From: Nitrospira defluvii
GTDB taxonomy: Bacteria; Nitrospirota; Nitrospiria; Nitrospirales; Nitrospiraceae
Length of the DNA stretch: 6,411 bases
Reading direction: 5' to 3'
NCBI GenBank assembly: GCA_016199015.1
Contig: JACQHN010000445.1
Coordinates: 1 to 6,411 of the forward strand
Part shown: positions 1 through 4,692 of the stretch, in pieces
Numbering within the stretch: position 1 is the stretch's first letter
Layout of the letters: each line of letters starts with the position of its first letter
Notes under the pieces: generated by a model
Told to the model about the DNA's origin: nothing
What the model saw: the letters and a program-made list of their open reading frames with translations, nothing else
Database searches by the model: none
Translations under genes and position numbers: made by a program

Positions 1-668
1 GACAGCGTGCATCAGGGCGACCAAGACGGGGTGAAGGGGGCTACCACATCAATGCGGTGGACTGCGTCACGCAGTGCCAGCTCGTCGTGACCTGCGAGAA
101 GATCAGCGAGGCCTATCGGCTGCCGGTTATCCGGCAGCTGTTGGAGGGATTTCCGTGTACCACCCTGGGATTCCACGCCGATAACGGCTCGGAGTCCATC
201 AATGACCAAGTCGCCACATTGTTGGAGACGCTGCGCATCGAGTTCACCAAGTCCCGCCCCCGGCACTCCAACGATAACGCCTGGGCAGAGGCTCAGAACG
301 GCGCCGTGGTGCGTACGCATCTGGGCTATGCCCATCTCCCGCAACTGTTCGCCGAACAGGTCAACGCGTGCTGTGCGGACTGCCTCAACCCGTACGTCAA
401 CTTCCACCGCCCCTGCTTCTTCCCGGAGACGATCACGGATGCCAAGGGAACGGCGCGCAAACGCGCTCGCGACGAGGACATGAAAACGCCCTATGAGAAG
501 CGGAAGTCTTTGCCGAACGCCCATCAATACCTTAAACCCGGCGTGACCGTTGAACAACTGGATGCCATCGCGTTACGGATCAGTGACAATGAGGTCGCCT
601 TGGCGCTGAACGACGCCCGAAGAACGTTGTGCCAGTCCATCTCTGCGGCAAGCCGGAAGCAGGCATGA
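1..668 (+). pseudogene. IS transposase remnant with DDE integrase core, 5' truncated by the window and frameshifted
   Basis: This is the C-terminal portion of an insertion-sequence transposase with a retroviral-integrase-type (rve) catalytic core, which in an intact copy would cut and join the element's DNA ends. In the main reading frame (codons starting at multiples of 3, ending TGA 666-668) the second catalytic Asp sits in HADNGSE (codon 180-182) and the catalytic Glu in AWAEAQNG (codon 288-290). The 35 residues between them match the D,D(35)E signature. SRPRHSNDN and NFHRPCFFPET are further motifs I recognise from this transposase family. The first Asp motif, HQGDQDG (about 10-30), is read in frame 1, while the continuation YHINAVD (42-62) is in frame 3. 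One base appears to be missing in or next to the G-run at 36-40. The GTG at 57 is therefore not a genuine start. Family positions that I recall as Trp and Phe look changed (VTQC, NGSES), which fits decay. The 5' end lies outside the window. A programmed frameshift or sequencing error is possible, but a dead copy is likelier. Confidence 0.82.
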
Positions 669-808
669 GCCACACCGGCTCGGCAGAACGACGGAGCATT
701 GATCAACCCGACCGAGTCAGAACAGGGGGCAGATATTCAGAGTCATCGACCGTCGCTCAGACTCATTTCCGGATTGGGAAAGACTGAGAGACACGTATCC
801 CTTCATCT

Positions 809-834
809 GGTGGCGGAGCGAAAAAGCCGTCACC
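809..834. other. Stem-loop between IS remnant and next gene
   Basis: GGTGGCGG (809-816) can pair with CCGTCACC (827-834), giving eight pairs including one G-T, around a 10-base loop containing an A-run. No T-tract follows on either strand, so it is not a standard intrinsic terminator. It could be part of the IS end or a hairpin in the leader of the next gene. The rest of 669-905 shows no credible ORF, and I could not define an IS terminal inverted repeat or target duplication there. Confidence 0.35.
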
Positions 835-915
835 TGACTTTACAGCGCGATTCGTAACTGCTACAGTTCCGCGACTTTTCTGTCAAGTTGCGCTCCACGA
901 CGGACGAGGTGGGTG

Positions 916-1281
916 ATGAATCAGCCGCGATCAAGCTTGTTGGGGGTGTTGGTTCTTGGCGCGTTGCTCTGTGTAGTGTTTGCCGGCCTGGGCAGCCTCT
1001 TAAGCTCAGTCTATGCCGCGAATACCACCGTGCATGAAATTAGAGGGACGGTCCAATCCATCAGTCCGGGGGATACGCCTCCTGTCATTGTGGTGAAGGG
1101 GCTTCATGGATCCAAAGAAGAAATTATCGTTGGGGCGATGGTCAAACAAGGCGCCACTGTTCTGCGAGGGAAAAAAAAGATCGGTCTCGATCAGATTCAC
1201 CCGGGGGACAATGTGACGGTGAAGTACGTCAAGACCCGTGACGGCCTCACCGTTCGATCGATCGTCCTCCACCGTAATTAA
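916..1281 (+). CDS. Small exported beta-rich protein of unknown function
   Basis: A 121-residue protein that I do not recognise by name. Residues 8-33 form a long hydrophobic segment after a short N-region with one Arg, followed by SVYA|AN near residues 31-36, a good signal-peptidase I site. If uncleaved, the segment would be a membrane anchor. The remaining ~85 residues (HEIRGTVQSI, PVIVVKG, EEIIVGAMV, DNVTVKYV, LTVRSIVL) alternate hydrophobic and polar residues as in a small beta-barrel or OB-like fold. They resemble small periplasmic domains of the DUF5666 kind; this is a resemblance only. I chose ATG 916 over the adjacent in-frame GTG 913 because GAGGTG (906-911) is better spaced from 916. 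The lipoprotein gene follows 57 bases after the stop, so the two may be co-transcribed. No catalytic residues are evident. Confidence 0.8.
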   Translation: MNQPRSSLLGVLVLGALLCVVFAGLGSLLSSVYAANTTVHEIRGTVQSISPGDTPPVIVVKGLHGSKEEIIVGAMVKQGATVLRGKKKIGLDQIHPGDNVTVKYVKTRDGLTVRSIVLHRN

Positions 1282-1284
1282 GAC

Positions 1285-1316
1285 AACATCACACGGCACG
1301 ATGGTAGTGTCTTGTT
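1285..1316 (+). other. Imperfect intercistronic hairpin
   Basis: AACATCACAC (1285-1294) and GTGTCTTGTT (1307-1316) can pair at eight of ten positions, with a two-base internal mismatch and a 12-base loop. It lies between two genes, immediately before the AAGGAGG ribosome-binding site at 1320-1326. It could influence processing or translation of the downstream lipoprotein mRNA. The pairing is weak enough to be chance. Confidence 0.22.
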
Positions 1317-1338
1317 CATAAGGAGGAAGAGAAATTCT

Positions 1339-1998
1339 ATGATTCGACAGCATGGGGTGCGGGGGATGACTGCGCCGGTGGCCGTCGGGTTGCTGCTCCT
1401 GTTGGGCTGCTCCGGAAAGAGCGATATCATTCCGATGAGCTTGAACCCAAAGCCGCCGACGGAAAGCAACGGCACCGGTCAGGTGGTTAAGTCGATGTCT
1501 GGGCCTCGGGTCACGGTGATCCCGTTTGAAGATGGGCGGGCCGATCGAACCAACGTGGGTAGCCGGAGTTCGATGTGGGGGGGCGAAAGCTATTTCAATG
1601 TGCCGAGTGGCAGTGCAGGGGAAGCAACGGCTCAGGCGTTTGCCGATTATTTGAAGGGCAAGGGGTGGCAGGCTCAATATGCGAAAAGCGAGCCGCCGGC
1701 ATCCGAGAGCGGTCCAGACATTGTGTTGTCCGGAAAAATTCTTGATTTAGCGGTCGAGGCCAAGCGGGGCTTCATGCTTACGGATATTGAAGCGAAAAGT
1801 AAGCTGGTTATTCAGGCGAGCAACCGCCAGGATCACAGTTCCCTCACAAGAACAGACGCGCACTCAGGTAGTCATGACAATGTGCTGTGGTTTGAACCGC
1901 AGGATGGTGAGCAGATCCTCTCCGAAGTGCTGGAAAAGAATTTTGAGCGGTTTGTCGTAAATACCAAATTTGAGGATCGGACCATTCGGTTTCGCTAA
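1339..1998 (+). CDS. Predicted outer-membrane lipoprotein, YajG-like layout
   Basis: A 219-residue protein with a lipoprotein signal peptide: Arg-containing N-region (MIRQHGVRG), hydrophobic core (VAVGLLLLLG), and lipobox L-L-G-C with the acylated Cys at residue 24. Ser at +2 would favour the outer membrane by the E. coli Lol rule. A linker rich in Pro, Ser and Gly (29-55) precedes a folded region. That region opens with RVTVIPFEDGRAD (57-69), continues through a helix (EATAQAFADYLKGKGW, 95-110), then PDIVLSGKILDL (127-137) and a C-terminal helix (ILSEVLEKNFERFV, 193-206). This order (strand with F-x-D-x-R, helix, strands) is what I know of YajG-type lipoproteins and related LPS/secretion-associated lipoproteins. 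The assignment is by layout and no specific function follows. ATG 1339 was chosen because AAGGAGG lies at 1320-1326, though the 12-base spacing is long. An upstream in-frame TTG (1312) would put the Shine-Dalgarno inside the gene. ATG 1366 is a less likely alternative. Confidence 0.78.
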   Translation: MIRQHGVRGMTAPVAVGLLLLLGCSGKSDIIPMSLNPKPPTESNGTGQVVKSMSGPRVTVIPFEDGRADRTNVGSRSSMWGGESYFNVPSGSAGEATAQAFADYLKGKGWQAQYAKSEPPASESGPDIVLSGKILDLAVEAKRGFMLTDIEAKSKLVIQASNRQDHSSLTRTDAHSGSHDNVLWFEPQDGEQILSEVLEKNFERFVVNTKFEDRTIRFR

Positions 1999-2346
1999 CC
2001 TGGCCTGCGCCCTGTAGAATTCAATTGGCCGTTACATGCCATCCTGTACTGCCGAGTAGGCCACTTGGGGGCCTCATAGTGTCCAATCTTGAACTACGCG
2101 CAGTCAGGAATCTCGGCGTGTTCAGCTCTTCAGGTTAGGGTGGCTTTCATCTCTCTGTTCGTTCCTGGTTGTTCGGTGAGAGCGCCGATTCCAGTTTCTT
2201 GAAATGCTGGATTCTCTGTCCGTTTGTAGGGGGCCTTCCTACCCTAACGGTATTGTCGCGAAGGGGAATCCTCCGTAGCCTGAGACCACCTTGTACGAGG
2301 GTGGTCAAACAGCTTGTGACGGTCGGCTTTCACACGAGGTACTTCC
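1999..2346. other. 348-base gene-free leader upstream of rlpA
   Basis: No convincing gene on either strand. A 61-codon + strand reading frame (2169-2354) has no ribosome-binding site, no coding-like composition and overlaps the rlpA start, so I reject it. I find no clear sigma-70 promoter and no terminator for the preceding lipoprotein gene. The stretch is enriched in possible RNA pairing. AGGCC/GGCCT (2058-2062/2070-2074) is weak. GTTAGGGTGG (2134-2143) can pair with CTACCCTAAC (2239-2248), and GTAGG (2226-2230) competes for CCTAC (2238-2242). GGATTC and GAATCC form another distant pair near 2210 and 2265. A better local hairpin at 2284-2306 is listed separately. Distant pairs of 6-8 bases are expected about once by chance in this length. 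Confidence 0.5.
2284..2306 (+). promoter_or_regulatory. Stem-loop in the presumed rlpA 5' leader
   Basis: GACCACC (2284-2290) pairs perfectly with GGTGGTC (2300-2306). T-G and T-A pairs extend the stem inward to nine pairs around the loop GTACG. It ends 40 bases before the rlpA ATG and is not followed by a T-run, so it is not an intrinsic terminator. An RNA leader element, a protein-binding site (it is a 23-base dyad) or an mRNA-stabilising hairpin are all possible. It matches no riboswitch consensus I know. Confidence 0.4.
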
Positions 2347-3006
2347 ATGGATAAGAATTTCCGGAACGCTTCTCACCGTAAGGCTGGATATGCTGTAGTC
2401 CCCTTGGCCGGTTGCCTCCTACTGAGTGCCTGTTCTTCCCTGCCGAAAGGTGAACTCCCTCTGGATCTCGGAATCAAAGATCGTGGAGTCGCCTCATGGT
2501 ACGGAAAGGAATTTCATGGAAAACTCGCGGCGAATGGAGAAGTCTTTGATATGACGGCCTATACGGCTGCTCATCGCAAATTACCGCTAGGCAGTATAGT
2601 CCGTGTGATCAACCTGGAGAATGGGAAGTCTGTCCAAGTTCGAATCAACGATCGAGGCCCGTATGTCACAGGTCGAATGTTGGATCTCTCTCATGCTGCG
2701 GCTCGAGAGCTTGGCATGGTGGAGGCCGGTACAACAGCCGTACAGATTGAGGTGATGGGAGATCATCGTGCGGTCGCGCCTATCCCCGCTGGAAAGGTTT
2801 CCACTGTCGCGGGCGTCCTCTTAAGCAGGGATACGCGTCCGGCGAGACAACGCAGTCGGCCGGAAGAAGTGTTTGAGGTGCCCGCTGTTCCTGTCCGAAT
2901 GATGCCCCAAGAAGCCTTATATGTGCGACGTGAACGCCGTATCGGTAGCATGCTGGCGGCTGACCATACGGCTCACAATACTGTTCCCGTGCTAGTCGTC
3001 TCCTAA
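2347..3006 (+). CDS. rlpA: RlpA-family lipoprotein (septal-ring lytic transglycosylase type), no SPOR domain
   Basis: RlpA proteins are outer-membrane lipoproteins that, where tested (Pseudomonas aeruginosa), cleave glycan strands lacking stem peptides and help daughter-cell separation. The 219-residue product has a lipoprotein signal peptide with lipobox L-S-A-C (26-29, Cys29). A complete double-psi beta-barrel domain follows at about residues 46-137. Hallmark motifs are GVASWYGKEFHGKLAANGE (47-65), FDMTAYTAAHRKLPLG (67-82), VRINDRGPY (98-106) and MLDLSHAAARELGM (111-124). Positions corresponding to the proposed active-site acid and base (Glu65, His76, Asp102) are present, so activity is plausible. 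The last ~80 residues (140-219) are Pro/Arg-rich and lack the SPOR domain that many RlpA proteins use to bind denuded septal peptidoglycan, so targeting may differ. GAGGT at 2336-2340 is spaced six bases from ATG 2347, which supports this start. It appears to be a single gene with its own structured leader and a possible terminator. Confidence 0.93.
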   Translation: MDKNFRNASHRKAGYAVVPLAGCLLLSACSSLPKGELPLDLGIKDRGVASWYGKEFHGKLAANGEVFDMTAYTAAHRKLPLGSIVRVINLENGKSVQVRINDRGPYVTGRMLDLSHAAARELGMVEAGTTAVQIEVMGDHRAVAPIPAGKVSTVAGVLLSRDTRPARQRSRPEEVFEVPAVPVRMMPQEALYVRRERRIGSMLAADHTAHNTVPVLVVS

Positions 3007-3031
3007 GTGGACGCGCGCCACGTCCCATCAG

Positions 3032-3061
3032 TTGACACTCCCGTATGCACTTGATTAGACT
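3032..3061 (+). promoter_or_regulatory. Candidate sigma-70-type promoter
   Basis: A perfect -35 hexamer TTGACA (3032-3037) is followed after 18 bases by TAGACT (3056-3061), which matches TATAAT at four of six positions. It lies between rlpA and the small basic-protein gene and would serve the latter and the HEAT gene behind it. The predicted start of transcription, around 3068, falls directly at the hairpin at 3071, so either the RNA begins with a stem-loop or one of the two calls is wrong. Confidence 0.4.
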
Positions 3062-3070
3062 GCCTGCTCC

Positions 3071-3106
3071 GGGTGACGAGTGTTTGCGTCGTCACTCCAA
3101 ATTTTT
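3071..3106 (+). terminator. Possible rho-independent terminator after rlpA
   Basis: GGGTGACGA (3071-3079) pairs with TCGTCACTC (3089-3097), nine pairs including one G-T, around a nine-base loop. CAAA and five T (3102-3106) follow. Its position 65 bases after the rlpA stop suits a terminator. The CAAA spacer and short T-run weaken the call. It could instead be a hairpin at the 5' end of the downstream transcript. Confidence 0.5.
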
Positions 3107-3138
3107 GTCGATTTTAACTGTTGGAGGTTGAGGGCTGC

Positions 3139-3342
3139 ATGGCAAAGAAACCGACCGGTGAATCAGACGAAACCCGACTCAAGAAGAAAATTGCGGTGCG
3201 GGTGAAAGATGAAAAGAAACTTTTGGGGGATCCTGCTGCGCGTTCTTTGCGCAAGCGACTCAAACGAGTGCAGCGAAAACGGCGTGCGCTTTCGTCGCGA
3301 AAGAAGCATGCAGCGGGAAAGCAAACTGAAACTAAAGCCTAG
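3139..3342 (+). CDS. Small, strongly basic protein of unknown function
   Basis: A 67-residue protein with 15 Lys and 10 Arg against 7 acidic residues, a net charge near +18. It has no signal peptide, membrane segment or cysteines. The middle (LRKRLKRVQRKRRALSSRKK, 37-56) reads as a basic helix, and both ends are polar and probably flexible. Such composition suits binding to nucleic acid, ribosomes or an acidic protein partner; I recognise no family. ATG 3139 is preferred over the in-frame TTG 3121 because GGAGG (3123-3127) lies inside the latter reading and upstream of the former, and GAGGG at 3130-3134 adds to it. The HEAT-repeat gene begins 61 bases downstream with no evident terminator between, so the two are probably co-transcribed. 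That HEAT protein has a strongly acidic N-terminal tail, which makes it a candidate partner by inference only. The rbs, the neighbours and the biased composition support a real gene. Confidence 0.72.
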   Translation: MAKKPTGESDETRLKKKIAVRVKDEKKLLGDPAARSLRKRLKRVQRKRRALSSRKKHAAGKQTETKA

Positions 3343-3403
3343 TCGGCTCCGGGCCAGGACCTGATCGCTATCCCCATTTCCGTGCGTAACAAGGAAGATT
3401 GCT

Positions 3404-4234
3404 ATGGAACAAGCTGGTGAAAAAGAAGAACAGGCCCAGGCTGCTTCCCCTGTTGGCCAGGTCGCGGATGAGATCCTGACAGATCAGCTCTCCGACCAAC
3501 TCGCCGCATCGTCTGATTCTGCGACTGCGGCTCAGGACCTCACTGATCCTATGCAGGAAGTGCCTCTTGAAGAAGAGCAAGTAAAGGACGAGATCGATAT
3601 TCAAATCGATCTCCTCAAGGATCCTGACTGGGTGGTCAGACGAGAAGCCGCGATTACGCTGGGAGAAATGGGCGATGAGCGTTGTGTGGAACCACTTGCC
3701 GGTGCTCTTCGGGACGGCGATTGGCAGGTTCGAGAGGTCGCGATTGACGGCCTTGGGCAGATAGGCTCTCCGGCGGTTGACGTGCTTCTTAAGCTGCTTC
3801 GCGATTGGGACGTGCGCAAGTCCGCCATCATGGCGCTGGGAAAGATTCGTGATGAACGAGTGCTGGCGCCGCTGATGCAGCAGCTTCGCAATGATGAATT
3901 CATGGAGGACGCCACCGATGCCTTGGTGAGCCTTGGCGAACCATCCCTGCCAGGTTTGATCAAGGCGTTGAAGGACAAAGAGGAATTGGTCCGGAAGCAA
4001 GCGGTGATTGCGTTGGGTCGGATTAAATCACCTGAGGCGATCGATCCGCTGATCGAGATGTTACAAAATAAGGACTGGTTTACTCGGTTAACGGCTGCTG
4101 CGGCACTTGAAGCTATCGGCCATGAACGTGGTCGCGAGGCAATTAAGCCCCTATTGAAAGACAGCGATATGGTGGTCAAGATGAGAGTCGAGCGCATTCT
4201 CGCCAAGTGGAAGAAGCAACCGGCGACCGTATAG
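3404..4234 (+). CDS. Cytoplasmic HEAT-repeat (PBS-lyase-like) protein with acidic N-terminal tail
   Basis: A 276-residue protein without a signal peptide. Residues 1-65 are low-complexity and acidic (18 Asp/Glu, 2 Lys, no Arg) and probably disordered. Residues ~66-270 hold seven HEAT-like repeats. The repeated helix motif V-R-x-x-A-x-x-x-L-G-x-[IM]-[GR] begins near residues 78, 109, 137, 167, 196, 227 and 258, a period of 28-31. The fourth ([12 protein letters not shown]) and seventh ([12 protein letters not shown]) are divergent. HEAT-like arrays of this type form curved solenoids that bind proteins. Relatives include the phycobilin lyases CpcE/CpcF and many uncharacterised scaffolds, so an enzyme role should not be assumed. 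AAGGAAG (3391-3397) lies six bases before ATG 3404, a good ribosome-binding site. The gene follows the small basic-protein gene and converges on the minus-strand membrane coiled-coil gene, with 8 bases between stop codons. Confidence 0.9.
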   Translation: MEQAGEKEEQAQAASPVGQVADEILTDQLSDQLAASSDSATAAQDLTDPMQEVPLEEEQVKDEIDIQIDLLKDPDWVVRREAAITLGEMGDERCVEPLAGALRDGDWQVREVAIDGLGQIGSPAVDVLLKLLRDWDVRKSAIMALGKIRDERVLAPLMQQLRNDEFMEDATDALVSLGEPSLPGLIKALKDKEELVRKQAVIALGRIKSPEAIDPLIEMLQNKDWFTRLTAAAALEAIGHERGREAIKPLLKDSDMVVKMRVERILAKWKKQPATV

Positions 4235-4242
4235 CGTCAGGG

Positions 4243-4677
4243 TCACTTGCGCAGGAGACCGTCCAGTTCTTTTTGAATCTCGTCCAGTTTTGTGGCGGAG
4301 ACTTTCTTGCCGAGAGAAAGCTCAAGATGGAGCTCTCTAATTTTCACGGTCAACTCCCTCACGTGAGCCTGAGGATCGATTTGTTTCCCTCCTCGCGTGA
4401 CAGTCTCAAGTGAGTTTACGGCTTCGGCCAATTCCTTCGCAGCCTCAGTCGTATTTTTATTGAGCAGTTCGGCCTTTGCCTGTATCACCCGACCTTTGGC
4501 GTCTACAAGGCTTTGGCGTCGGTGGAAGTCCCGCTCGATTCCGAGCGTCGTGTCCACCATATTTCGCGAAAAATCTTTCACTGTTTGCTCAAGATTATTC
4601 GTCGGCTGTTTCCCCCAGAGATAGCCGAACCCGAATGACAGGGCCAGCAGCACCAGCAGCCCAATAAACCTGAGCAT
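4243..4677 (-). CDS. Small membrane-anchored coiled-coil protein of unknown function
   Basis: A 144-residue protein. Residues 4-21 (FIGLLVLLALSFGFGYLW) form one hydrophobic segment after a single Arg, followed by Gly-Lys. This suits an uncleaved signal anchor with the rest in the periplasm. From about residue 28 the protein is almost wholly helical and charged. Two heptad-like stretches, ~46-92 (GRVIQAKAELLNKNTTEAAK region) and ~104-143 (HVRELTVKIRELHLELSLG and KLDEIQKELDGLL), suggest a helical hairpin or coiled coil. I recognise no family. It starts 15 bases after the stop of the exported HEAT-repeat gene on the same strand, so the two should be one operon and may work together at the inner-membrane surface. 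Only a weak AGGGG lies about 12 bases upstream of the ATG, so translation may be coupled to the upstream gene. It ends 8 bases from the convergent HEAT gene. Confidence 0.8.
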   Translation of the reverse strand: MLRFIGLLVLLALSFGFGYLWGKQPTNNLEQTVKDFSRNMVDTTLGIERDFHRRQSLVDAKGRVIQAKAELLNKNTTEAAKELAEAVNSLETVTRGGKQIDPQAHVRELTVKIRELHLELSLGKKVSATKLDEIQKELDGLLRK

Positions 4678-4692
4678 CTTGGTTTTCAGCCC

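Noticed and set aside
12..557. 181-codon minus-strand reading frame opposite the transposase
   Set aside because: The opposite strand carries clear DDE motifs; this frame shows none.
756..788. CTCAG/CTGAG inverted repeat as a possible IS end
   Set aside because: Only five pairs around a 23-base loop, expected by chance; no matching left end available.
1006..1677. 223-codon minus-strand reading frame
   Set aside because: It runs antisense across two well-supported + strand genes and their spacer. Its Pro/His/Arg-rich translation looks like a shadow frame.
2250..2310. CTGAGA motif suggesting a TPP (THI-box) riboswitch
   Set aside because: The accompanying helices and the conserved ACCTGAT-type and GCGTAGGGA segments are absent, and the downstream gene is not a thiamine gene.
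2169..2354. 61-codon + strand reading frame upstream of rlpA
   Set aside because: No ribosome-binding site, no domain-like composition, overlaps the rlpA start and lies in a region with possible RNA structure.
3368..4206. Long minus-strand reading frames opposite the + strand HEAT gene
   Set aside because: Shadows created by codon bias of the repeat gene; no ribosome-binding site or recognisable motif.
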